A stretch of DNA of 6,087 bases from Pseudomonadota bacterium (GCA_026388615.1 JAPLJL010000252.1:1-6087), one strand, 5' to 3'. Positions 1 to 5,771 are shown, numbered from the stretch's first letter. Numbers and translations are program-made. Notes: generated by a model from the sequence alone, not told the origin.

Positions 1-780
1 GTCCATGGCCTGGGGCAGGTAACCTTCCCGGCGATATTCGATCACGGCGGTGGCCCCGTGGCGTTTGGAAAGCTTGGTCCGATCGGCGCCGTGGATCATC
101 GGGAGGTGGGCGAAAAGGGGAGGATTGAGGCCCAGGGCCTGGTAAATCAGGATCTGGCGGGGGGTGTTATTGATGTGATCGTCACCCCTGATCGCGTGGG
201 TTATTGCCATATCCACGTCGTCGATCACGACGGAAAAGTTATAGGTCGGGGTTTGGTCCGCCCGGATGATGATCAGGTCGTCCAATTCGGAGTTGACGAA
301 GGTGATCGGGCCGTGAATCAGGTCGGTAAAAGAAGTAGTCCCGGACTGCGGGGTCCGGAACCGGACGACGAAAGGCAGGTCCGGCCGGTCCTGGCGGTCC
401 CGGCAATGCCCGTCGTAGCGGGTATTTTCTTTTCTTTCCAGGGCGGCCTGGCGCCGGACTTCCAGTTCCTCGGCGGTGCAAAAACAGCGATAAGCCTTCC
501 CTTCGGAGAGCAGGCGCTCGGCCTGTTGATGGTAAAACTCCATTCGCTGGCTTTGGTAAAATGGTCCCTCGTCCCAATTTATTCCCAGCCAGGTCAGGGC
601 TCCCAGGATATCCTGGGTGTATTCGTCGGTGGAGCGGGTCCGGTCGGTATCCTCGATCCTGAGAATGAACTTGCCCCCGTGATGCCGGGAAAAGAGAAAA
701 TTGAACAGGGCCGTCCGGGCTCCTCCGAGGTGGAGGGTGCCGGTCGGGCTGGGCGCGAAGCGGGTAATAATTTTTTCCAT
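1..780 (-). CDS. gltX: Glutamate--tRNA ligase (GluRS), N-terminal 260 codons, cut by window edge
   Basis: This gene charges tRNA(Glu) with glutamate in the cytoplasm using ATP. Translating the minus strand from the ATG at 780 gives an open frame to position 1 with no stop. The class I synthetase signatures are present: the HIGH-box region SPTGTLHLGG (residues 11-20), the RIEDTD motif (41-46), the catalytic-core stretch around residues 181-206 (VVIDDVDMAITHAIRGDDHI...), and the KMSKS-type loop KLSKR (236-240) followed by HGA. A zinc-site pattern C99-x-C101-x24-C126 is also present, but the position of the usual fourth ligand (His) is Asp128. The family is about 470-500 residues, so roughly the C-terminal half, including the anticodon-binding domain, lies outside the window. 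No strong Shine-Dalgarno precedes the ATG, but the start is fixed by the conserved N-terminus. I cannot tell a discriminating from a non-discriminating GluRS here. Confidence 0.97.
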   Translation of the reverse strand, partial: MEKIITRFAPSPTGTLHLGGARTALFNFLFSRHHGGKFILRIEDTDRTRSTDEYTQDILGALTWLGINWDEGPFYQSQRMEFYHQQAERLLSEGKAYRCFCTAEELEVRRQAALERKENTRYDGHCRDRQDRPDLPFVVRFRTPQSGTTSFTDLIHGPITFVNSELDDLIIIRADQTPTYNFSVVIDDVDMAITHAIRGDDHINNTPRQILIYQALGLNPPLFAHLPMIHGADRTKLSKRHGATAVIEYRREGYLPQAMD

Positions 781-812
781 GTAGGCTTATTTAGTTGTTA
801 ATACTGGAATAT

Positions 813-840
813 TTGATCATTTTCATAAAAAGATTACTAT
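813..840 (+). promoter_or_regulatory. Possible promoter of the coiled-coil/TPR gene
   Basis: TTGATC (813-818) and TACTAT (835-840) are spaced by 16 bases, in the AT-rich divergent spacer about 60 nt before the start codon. A weaker alternative is TTGTTG (846-851) with TATGTA (870-875). Hexamer matches in AT-rich DNA are easily fortuitous, so this is a weak call. Confidence 0.25.
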
Positions 841-864
841 ATATATTGTTGTAGTGTAATTCAA
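836..864 (-). promoter_or_regulatory. Probable sigma-70 promoter of gltX
   Basis: On the minus strand TTGAAT (864-859) is followed after exactly 17 bases by TATAGT (841-836), four and five matches to the consensus hexamers. Transcription would start near 829, giving a leader of about 50 nt before the gltX ATG. It overlaps the candidate promoter of the divergent gene, so the two could compete for polymerase. Confidence 0.5.
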
Positions 865-904
865 TTGACTATGTAAATCATTCCAGTTTTTTTAGGAGGA
901 ACAA

Positions 905-2788
905 ATGCCCGCCAAAGGGGATAAGGAAAAGGATCCTAAGCCGATCGCCGAAGAAAGCGATACTTTCCAGAAAAGATTCAAGAACCTTCACCAGGCCGAA
1001 GAAAACCTGATCGAAGAGAAGCTGAAGGCCCTGACCGGCGAGATCCAGAAGCTCGCCGCCGGGCTGGCAACGGAAAAAGGTCTGCTGGTCAAGGTCGAGG
1101 GGGAACTGGCCGAAAATGTCCGGGCCCTGGCGGTAGAAACCACTAAGCGCAAGGAGAAAGAAAAGAAGCTGGAGGAGGAAACCGCCGCCCGCAAGGGGAA
1201 GGAGAAAGAGCTCGAGGAGGAGACCCGCAGGCGGAAGGAGACCGAGAAGAAGCTGGAAGAAGAAACCACCCGCCGCAAGGAGAAAGAGACTTTCGCCCAG
1301 GACGAGATCCTGAAACGCAAGGGCAGGGAAAAGGAACTGGAAGAGGAGATCTCCGAGCGCCAGAAAAAAGAGAAGGCCGCGCAGGAGTGGGAAACCAAGA
1401 GCCGGGAGAAAGAAGAGCGAATCGCCGAACTGGAGGAATCCTTTGCTTATGAGCGGGGGATCATGACCGGTGATATCAATGAACTCAAGAAAAACCTGGC
1501 CCAGGTCGAGAAAGACAAGGCCGAGCTGGACAAGGAAAGCCGGGATTTCCGCCGCAAGGAAGAGGAGTGGGAAAACGAGCGGAAACTTATCAGGGAGGAA
1601 CTGGAGCGGCAGACTCAGAAGAACCGGGACCTGGGCCAGAGATTCGATCAGCTCCGGGAAAAAACCATCCAGGCTATCGACAAACTGAAGGAATCCCAAT
1701 CCCAGAAAGAGGAAAGCTGGAACCGCGAAAGGGAAGCGCTGGCCAAGAGATTCGAGGATGGGGAGGTCCGGAACAAATTGCTCCGGGCCGAGATGGCCGA
1801 ACTTCAGGACCGGATCCGGGAGCAGGAGGAAGAGAAGGAGAACCTCTCCCAGCTGGTGCAGAGGTCGCTGATTTCCAAGCAGGGGCTGGAGGAAGAACTG
1901 AAGAAAACAGCGCGTTCCTCGGGGCTGGAGGTCGGGGATGACGAGGCCCTGGTGGAAAAGATCGGTTCCACCCTCGATAAATTGAAAAATCAGGAAGCCC
2001 AGACGGCGAAGTTCAAGGAAGAAAACCTGGGTTTGCAGAAGCAGGTTGATGATATCGAGTTTGAGCTTCGGAAATCCTCCGATTACGGGATCTCCCTGAT
2101 TGCCGAAAAAGAAGCGTTGATAGAAGAAATCGGCGTGTTGCAGGAGGGATTCGACCGGAAACAGAAAGACCTTGAACGGGAGCTGGAGGTCGTGATTGTT
2201 GAGAGGGAAACCCGGGTCCAGGAGGTAACCCACCTGAAAGAATCCGTGGCGCGCGCGGAAACCGAGTTGGACGAGTTTAAGACCAGATTGGCCGCCGCGG
2301 AGGAAGAAAAAAAACTGGTCCAGAAAAAACTGGACGCGGCCTGGGAAACCCAGAAGGACGTCCGCGAGAAGCTGGAAGCCCAACCCAAAGCCGAAGACGC
2401 GGAAGAGCTTTTAACCAAGGCCCAGGACCACTTCAAAAAAGGCAAGCAATTTTTCGGGAAGCAGCAATACGCGAAAGCCCTGGCGGCGTTTGAGGAAGCC
2501 CTGAAACTCGAACCGACCCGGTCGGAATATTACACCGGCATCGGCCTGGTACATTCCCTGGAATTTTCCAGGCATAAACCGGATATTCCCAAGGCGGAGA
2601 GCTGTTTCCTCCAGGCGATCAAGCTCGAACCCAAGAACGCTCGGAATTATTATTACCTGGGCGTGATCTATAAATCCCAGGAACAGAGCGAAAAGGCCAA
2701 ATCTTATTTCCGCAAGGCCCTGGAATACCAGCCCGATTATCCCGAGGTGCAGGAACAGATCAAGCTGCTGAAGAGTGAAAAGGGATAA
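905..2788 (+). CDS. Long coiled-coil protein with C-terminal TPR domain, function unknown
   Basis: The product has 627 residues and no recognisable signal peptide or membrane segment, so it is probably cytoplasmic. The start is well supported by an AGGAGGA ribosome-binding site at 894-900, four bases before the ATG. Residues about 20-490 are extremely rich in Glu, Lys, Arg, Gln and Leu and read as a long alpha-helical coiled coil, with likely breaks near 336-346 (SSGLEVGDD) and 391-397 (SSDYGIS). Residues 79-176 form seven successive 14-residue units. The C-terminus holds three TPR-like units: 506-539 (A506, G513, Y522, A525, F529, A532, P537), 540-577 with a small insertion, and 578-611. TPRs bind protein partners, so a scaffold or tether role is plausible but inferred. 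The gene is flanked by a divergent gltX and a convergent small broken gene, so context gives no function. I do not recognise a named family. Confidence 0.9.
   Translation: MPAKGDKEKDPKPIAEESDTFQKRFKNLHQAEENLIEEKLKALTGEIQKLAAGLATEKGLLVKVEGELAENVRALAVETTKRKEKEKKLEEETAARKGKEKELEEETRRRKETEKKLEEETTRRKEKETFAQDEILKRKGREKELEEEISERQKKEKAAQEWETKSREKEERIAELEESFAYERGIMTGDINELKKNLAQVEKDKAELDKESRDFRRKEEEWENERKLIREELERQTQKNRDLGQRFDQLREKTIQAIDKLKESQSQKEESWNREREALAKRFEDGEVRNKLLRAEMAELQDRIREQEEEKENLSQLVQRSLISKQGLEEELKKTARSSGLEVGDDEALVEKIGSTLDKLKNQEAQTAKFKEENLGLQKQVDDIEFELRKSSDYGISLIAEKEALIEEIGVLQEGFDRKQKDLERELEVVIVERETRVQEVTHLKESVARAETELDEFKTRLAAAEEEKKLVQKKLDAAWETQKDVREKLEAQPKAEDAEELLTKAQDHFKKGKQFFGKQQYAKALAAFEEALKLEPTRSEYYTGIGLVHSLEFSRHKPDIPKAESCFLQAIKLEPKNARNYYYLGVIYKSQEQSEKAKSYFRKALEYQPDYPEVQEQIKLLKSEKG
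1139..1432 (+). repeat. Seven tandem 14-residue (42-bp) coding repeats in the coiled coil
   Basis: In the coiled-coil gene, residues 79-176 divide into seven 14-residue units beginning at 79, 93, 107, 121, 135, 149 and 163. Units 1, 2, 3 and 5 follow the pattern xxxRKxxEKxLEEE closely, for example TTKRKEKEKKLEEE; units 4, 6 and 7 are degenerate. Fourteen residues are exactly two heptads, so gain or loss of a unit would keep the coiled-coil register. The DNA copies have diverged in codon use, which suggests old duplications rather than recent slippage. Confidence 0.8.
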
Positions 2789-2912
2789 GCAGTAAGCTCA
2801 AAGGTCAAAGTTCAAAGGTCAAAAGTAAGAATCTAAAAATCAAAGGTCAGAGCTGAAAGCTATAAAGCCTTTATTGCGGTTTCCCGGCTGCCTACTGCTT
2901 AGTGCTTACTGC
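2789..2912. repeat. Intergenic repeat patch with inverted ends and short direct repeats
   Basis: It begins right after the stop codon of the coiled-coil gene. GCAGTAAGC (2789-2797) is the exact reverse complement of GCTTACTGC (2904-2912), and the overlapping TAAGCAGTA (2786-2794) is the exact reverse complement of TACTGCTTA (2893-2901). Between the arms TCAAAGGTCA occurs three times (2798-2807, 2812-2821, 2840-2849). No coding frame is convincing here. It could be a non-autonomous element remnant; the loop of about 100 nt makes a simple terminator unlikely. It separates two convergent genes. Confidence 0.6.
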
Positions 2913-2923
2913 CTACTTGGATT

Positions 2924-3179
2924 TCAGGCGGGAGTATTTTCGATGGCCTGGAGGGCTTTTCCCACCGATTCCTGAATCACATCCGCCACCCGGGAAAATT
3001 CGCTGATTTCTTCCGGGGTGGCCGGGCGGTTGCCGGAGTTAACTTTTCCCCAGGTGATCGTAACAGGCGGCGTCTCCCTCGCCCCGGGATAATTTACCCG
3101 CGCAATCCCTGATTTTTTGCAGGTGGGGGAGAGACTCGGTTTGAAAAAGCTTGAGATATTTTTTCAGGTTGATAGCCAT
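2924..3179 (-). pseudogene. Small gene of unknown function, apparently frameshifted at an A6 tract
   Basis: From the ATG at 3179 the minus strand encodes MAINLKKYLKLFQTESLPHL and onward, but this frame stops at 3041-3039 after 46 residues. From just past an A6 tract (3118-3113) to a TGA at 2926-2924 a second frame, shifted by one base, encodes a protein-like sequence including TPPVTITWGKVNSGN and a likely C-terminal amphipathic helix ending ALQAIENTPA. That second frame has no ATG, GTG or TTG start. Removing one A from the tract joins both into a single 84-residue protein (22 + 62 residues). A good promoter directly upstream supports a genuine gene. It may be a recent frameshift, a sequencing or assembly error, or a gene read by slippage on the A run. 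I recognise no family. If intact it would be a small soluble protein without a signal peptide. Confidence 0.6.
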
Positions 3180-3201
3180 GGGATCTTCAATTCTTTACTT
3201 T

Positions 3202-3230
3202 CTAATATTACCACCACTGGTATTTGTCAA
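3202..3230 (-). promoter_or_regulatory. Strong sigma-70-like promoter with operator-like dyad, before the small frameshifted gene
   Basis: On the minus strand a perfect TTGACA (3230-3225) is followed after 17 bases by TATTAG (3207-3202). Transcription would start near 3195, only about 16 nt before the ATG at 3179. The spacer contains the dyad TACCA-GTGG-TGGTA (3222-3209), placed where a bound repressor would block polymerase. The regulator is unknown. Confidence 0.5.
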
Positions 3231-3332
3231 GGTTAGATATTATCCATAATTATCAATCCGGTTCCCGAATTCGTTCGCACGGAATGGATTTTAATCATCT
3301 AAAACCATGCTTCCAATAAAACACATATTCTA

Positions 3333-3361
3333 TTGTCATATAATATAGCGGGGTTTATGCT
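3333..3361 (+). promoter_or_regulatory. Probable sigma-70 promoter of the exbB gene cluster
   Basis: TTGTCA (3333-3338) and TATGCT (3356-3361) are spaced by 17 bases. Transcription would start near 3368, about 34 nt before the exbB ATG. A TATAAT at 3339-3344 is an alternative -10 box but has no good -35 at the right distance. The stretch 3231-3332 between the two divergent promoters holds no ORF or clear structure, apart from a weak Fur-box-like sequence at 3236-3254. Confidence 0.45.
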
Positions 3362-3401
3362 TTCCGAAAATAAGCTAAAATAAAAAGATAAGGTAATCTA
3401 A

Positions 3402-4034
3402 ATGGGCATTACACAGATATTACTGGCAATCACCCTGGTCGGAAGCAAGTGGGTCTTGTATCTCCTGCTTTTCCTGAGCGTGTTTTCGATCGCGGTCATG
3501 ATCGATCGTTATCGCTTCTTCCGGAAGGAATTCAAGGGGGTCAATCCGTTCCTGGATGAGCTTTCCGATCATTTGGCCCAGGGCGAAATCGAACCGGCCC
3601 GGAGCCTGGCGGAGCGTCATGGGGGGTGCGAGGGCCGGGTGGCCCTGGCCGGCTTCCAGAGCATGTCCCGGGGCCAGGCGGTGCTGGAAGAGAGGCTGGC
3701 CGGAGCGAAGGCGGAGGAGAAGATCGGGATGGAGAAGTACCTGCCCTTTCTCGGAACCCTAGGTAATAACGCTCCCTTTATCGGACTGTTCGGCACCGTT
3801 CTCGGGATCATCCGGGCTTTTCACGATTTGGCGATCAGCCAGGTCGGGGGGCCGAGCGTGGTGATGCAGGGTATCTCCGAGGCCCTGCTGGCCACGGCGA
3901 TCGGTTTGTTCGTCGCGATCCCGGCGGTTATCGCTTACAACATTTTTGTCGGCAAGGTCAAACGGGTATCCGGAAACCTGGAGAGAATTTCCCAGGTGAT
4001 TATCAATTTCGCCGAGGCCGATCTTAAGAAATAA
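3402..4034 (+). CDS. exbB: ExbB/TolQ-family proton channel subunit, probably ExbB
   Basis: This 210-residue inner-membrane protein would form the pentameric proton channel that, with ExbD, energises TonB. Three membrane segments fit the family: about 17-36, 118-139 and 159-183, with the cytoplasmic loop (about 40-112) between the first two. The family signature is clear: LFGTVLGI (129-136) and GISEALLATAIGLF (157-170), then AIPAVIAYN. Glu160, Thr132 and Thr165 match the conserved polar residues in the channel of E. coli ExbB (Glu176, Thr148, Thr181). It is somewhat shorter than E. coli ExbB (244 residues). An AAGG at 3390-3393 lies 8 bases before the ATG. The downstream exbD, TonB-like protein and receptor-like gene favour an ExbB role over TolQ or a gliding-motility role, although the families overlap in sequence. 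Confidence 0.9.
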   Translation: MGITQILLAITLVGSKWVLYLLLFLSVFSIAVMIDRYRFFRKEFKGVNPFLDELSDHLAQGEIEPARSLAERHGGCEGRVALAGFQSMSRGQAVLEERLAGAKAEEKIGMEKYLPFLGTLGNNAPFIGLFGTVLGIIRAFHDLAISQVGGPSVVMQGISEALLATAIGLFVAIPAVIAYNIFVGKVKRVSGNLERISQVIINFAEADLKK

Positions 4035-4135
4035 ATGACCAATAACCAAGCTCCCCTTCGAATATGCTCAGGGCAAGCAATAACCACATTTCCAAATCTC
4101 AAATCCGAACCCTAACATTTTTTGTTTTTTTGAAC

Positions 4136-4275
4136 GTCATTCCCGCGAAAGCGGGAATCCAGGTGCAGTCCCTGCGAAAGCAGGGAACCATTTGAGAGGA
4201 ATCGGATTCCCCCGGATCAAGTCCCTGGCCGAGCTCGGGCAAGGCCGGGGCAGGCTTGGTCAAGCCCGGAATGAC
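4136..4275. repeat. 140-bp MITE/REP-like element with 8-bp terminal inverted repeats
   Basis: The ends GTCATTCC (4136-4143) and GGAATGAC (4268-4275) are exact reverse complements, and AAC flanks the element on both sides (4133-4135 and 4276-4278), a possible 3-bp target duplication or chance. Inside, ATTCCCGC-GAAA-GCGGGAAT (4139-4158) and TCCCTGC-GAAA-GCAGGGA (4169-4186) are two perfect hairpins with GAAA loops; GGCTT...AAGCC (4253-4266) is a third small hairpin. GTCATTCCCGCGAAAGCGGG-type repeats are widespread in proteobacterial genomes. It fills most of the 264-bp exbB-exbD gap, a spacing unusual for this pair, and may affect mRNA stability or read-through. A T-rich run (4118-4131) lies before, not after, the hairpins, so this is not a classic terminator for exbB. 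Confidence 0.8.
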
Positions 4276-4298
4276 AACAACTGCAATGGATTAAAACA

Positions 4299-4709
4299 AT
4301 GAAGGCTAGCGGAGAACCCAACGATCAGGATCAGCCCATCACCGGGATAAACATCACCCCGCTGGTGGATGTCATCCTGGTGCTCCTGATTATTTTCATG
4401 GTGACCGCAACCTTTCTCATGTCCCCCTCGCTCAACGTGGACCTGCCCAAGGCTACCACCGGCGAGCCGACCCCGATTTCGAATATCGCGGTGGTGATCG
4501 ATGCCAAAGGGAATCTTTTCCTGAACGGCAATCCGATCAACGAGGAGAACCTCACCCTTTTTGTCCGGGCCAAGCGGGAGGAGGGCTCCCGGCTCAACGC
4601 GATCATCGGGGCGGACAAGATGGTTTACCATGGCCGGGTGATTCACATCGTGGATCTGCTGAAGAAAGAAGGCGTCGTCAAGTTCGCGATCAACGTGGAA
4701 GGGGAGTGA
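4299..4709 (+). CDS. exbD: ExbD/TolR-family biopolymer transport protein, probably ExbD
   Basis: This 136-residue protein (E. coli ExbD has 141) has a short cytoplasmic tail, one membrane helix at about 22-42 and a periplasmic domain. The family hallmark NITPLVDVILVLLIIFMV occupies residues 18-35, with Asp24 corresponding to the proton-carrying Asp25 of E. coli ExbD. The LPKA motif (50-53) follows the helix, and the periplasmic domain contains the usual ADKMVYHGRVIHIVDLLKKE stretch (residues 104-123) before an I/V-rich end strand. It would sit in the ExbB pentamer pore and couple proton flow to TonB. The start has little ribosome-binding signal (a GGA at 4288-4290), and the 24 bases before the ATG immediately follow the 140-bp repeat element. 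An upstream ATG at 4286 is out of use because a stop follows two codons later. Confidence 0.92.
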   Translation: MKASGEPNDQDQPITGINITPLVDVILVLLIIFMVTATFLMSPSLNVDLPKATTGEPTPISNIAVVIDAKGNLFLNGNPINEENLTLFVRAKREEGSRLNAIIGADKMVYHGRVIHIVDLLKKEGVVKFAINVEGE

Positions 4710-4745
4710 CGGGGAAAATCCCAACAACCAAGAATGACCAATATC

Positions 4746-4860
4746 TAATTACCAATGTCTAATCAAATCCCAATTACCAATGACCAATTATTGAAATTAG
4801 GAATTATAAATTTGACATTAATAATTGATTAGAAATTAGTAAATTAGACATTAGGAATTA
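4746..4860. repeat. AT-rich 115-bp inverted-repeat element between exbD and tonB
   Basis: TAATTACCAATGTCTAAT (4746-4763) and ATTAGACATTAGGAATTA (4843-4860) are reverse complements at 16 of 18 positions. Nested inside, TCTAATCAA (4758-4766) and TTGATTAGA (4825-4833) are exact complements. The left half also repeats ATTACCAATG (4748-4757 and 4774-4783), with related ATGACCAAT copies at 4734-4742, 4780-4788 and, after exbB, at 4035-4043. A perfect TTGACA (4812-4817) lies inside, but no good -10 follows at 16-18 bases. It fills most of the 176-bp exbD-tonB gap. It has no coding capacity. Confidence 0.65.
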
Positions 4861-4885
4861 CATTTCTTTTCTTCAGAGCAAAAAA

Positions 4886-5575
4886 ATGGCTTTCCGGAAC
4901 CAGGCCCGGGCCGGCATTAATATCGCCTTTTCACTTTCCCTGGCTTTTCATGGGTTGCTCCTGGCCGTGCTTTTTTACCTGGCTCCCCAAAACATTCACA
5001 TTCCCCGGCCGATACAATTTGAGCTGGTCCGGACCGCCCCGCCCAAGGCGGAAGAAAAACCGCCGGAAGTCAAAAAGAAAATCGTGGATCTGACCAAGGC
5101 CCGGGATCTGAAAAAAATCGAGGAACTCAAAATGCACCGGAGCTCCAAGGTGACCCAGTTGGAGGAGATCAAACCGGTGGTCGGGGTAACCGAGGATTCG
5201 CTTTCTCAAAACGGGGATTTCTCCGTCCCCGTCGGCAATACCCTGATGGGGACTCCGGAGAACAAGGTCCAGGAGGTGCACTACGCGCCCCTTTTCCGGG
5301 TGGCCGAGCTGCCCCGATTCCGGGAGAATATCCAACCGATCTATCCGGATCTGGCCCGCCGGATGGGGATCACGGGATCGGTGGTCATCGAGGTTTCGAT
5401 TGACGAGGAGGGAAAGGTCATCGACGCGGTGGTCAAACAGGGCCTGGGATACGGTTGTGACGAATCCGCCCTGGCGTCGGTCCGGAAGGCCCGTTTCTAC
5501 CCGGCCCGGGCGGACGATGGCCAGCCGGTGGCGGTCAAGGTGCAGATCCCGTTTCATTTTCGATTGGTGGATTGA
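4886..5575 (+). CDS. tonB: TonB-family energy transducer
   Basis: This 229-residue protein (E. coli TonB has 239) would be anchored in the inner membrane and span the periplasm to outer-membrane receptors. Residues about 12-32 form the N-terminal membrane anchor and contain S18-x3-H22, the SxxxH pattern that in E. coli TonB (Ser16, His20) is required for coupling to ExbB/ExbD. The periplasmic linker (about 40-140) is rich in Pro, Lys and Glu around residues 51-65 but has no long EP/KP repeat run. Residues about 148-228 form the TonB C-terminal domain: YPDLARRMGITGSVVIEVSI (153-172), the DEEGKV turn (173-178), the helix ESALASVRKARFYPA (193-207) and the end strand VAVKVQIPFHF. Cys191 in the GYGCDES loop is the only cysteine. 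The ribosome-binding signal is weak (AGAG near 4875-4878). ExbB and ExbD upstream support the assignment; TolA is unlikely because of the C-terminal domain type. Confidence 0.9.
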   Translation: MAFRNQARAGINIAFSLSLAFHGLLLAVLFYLAPQNIHIPRPIQFELVRTAPPKAEEKPPEVKKKIVDLTKARDLKKIEELKMHRSSKVTQLEEIKPVVGVTEDSLSQNGDFSVPVGNTLMGTPENKVQEVHYAPLFRVAELPRFRENIQPIYPDLARRMGITGSVVIEVSIDEEGKVIDAVVKQGLGYGCDESALASVRKARFYPARADDGQPVAVKVQIPFHFRLVD

Positions 5576-5640
5576 ACGAAATAAATATTAATTATTCATA
5601 AAAGACGATTTAAAACCCGAATTGAAAAACAAACGATATG

Positions 5641-5680
5641 ACCCCCTCACCCCGACCCTCTCCCACGCGGGGGAGAGGGG
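5641..5680. repeat. C/G-rich hairpin repeat after tonB
   Basis: CCCTCTCCC (5656-5664) and GGGAGAGGG (5671-5679) form a perfect 9-bp stem with the 6-base loop ACGCGG, preceded by CCCCCTCACCCCGA. Repeats of this CCCTCACCC...GGGGAGAGGG type are common between genes in many proteobacteria. It lies 80 bp after the tonB stop and could end transcription or protect the mRNA end, but no T-run follows on the plus strand, so I do not call it a rho-independent terminator. Confidence 0.55.
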
Positions 5681-5711
5681 GGAAGTATTTCATTCGGTTT
5701 ATTCAATAAAA

Positions 5712-5771
5712 AATCCCCTCCCTTGAGGGGAGCCTGCCCGAGCCGACTGCTCGGGTCGGCCAGGGGGGATT
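5712..5771. repeat. Second foldable C/G-rich intergenic repeat, 60 bp
   Basis: AATCCCC (5712-5718) and GGGGATT (5765-5771) are exact complements at the ends. Inside, CCCGAGC (5737-5743) and GCTCGGG (5749-5755) form a 7-bp stem with a 5-base loop, extended by GCC (5732-5734) and GGC (5758-5760). A CCCCTC...GAGGGG fold (5715-5730) competes with the outer pairing. It belongs to the same general class of TCCCCTCCC-type intergenic repeats and is distinct from the hairpin at 5656-5679. Positions 5576-5640 and 5772-5843 around these hairpins are AT-rich with nothing I can name. Confidence 0.5.

Noticed and set aside
58..801. A 247-codon plus-strand open frame opposite gltX
   Set aside because: The minus strand encodes an unmistakable GluRS; the plus frame resembles no protein family and has no ribosome-binding signal.
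878..2383. A 501-codon open frame on the minus strand, opposite the coiled-coil gene
   Set aside because: It is a Leu/Phe/Gly-rich mirror of Glu/Lys/Gln codons on the plus strand. Such codons rarely give stops in antisense, and the plus-strand gene has the ribosome-binding site and TPR domain.
4118..4131. T-rich run after exbB as a terminator
   Set aside because: No stem-loop precedes the T-run; the hairpins lie downstream of it.
4136..4275. CRISPR-like array from the repeated hairpin units
   Set aside because: There are only two GAAA-loop hairpins, of different sequence, about 30 bp apart, with no regular spacers.
4260..4727. A 155-codon minus-strand open frame across exbD
   Set aside because: The exbD reading on the plus strand is certain; this frame begins and ends in repeat DNA and has no family signal.
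4931..5557. A 208-codon minus-strand open frame inside tonB
   Set aside because: It is the antisense shadow of the TonB-family gene, rich in Arg/His/Asp/Gly/Leu from reversed codons, with no conserved motif.
5656..5679. Rho-independent terminator after tonB
   Set aside because: The 9-bp hairpin is strong, but the plus strand continues with GGAAGTATTTC and has no T-run, and the sequence belongs to a common intergenic repeat class.
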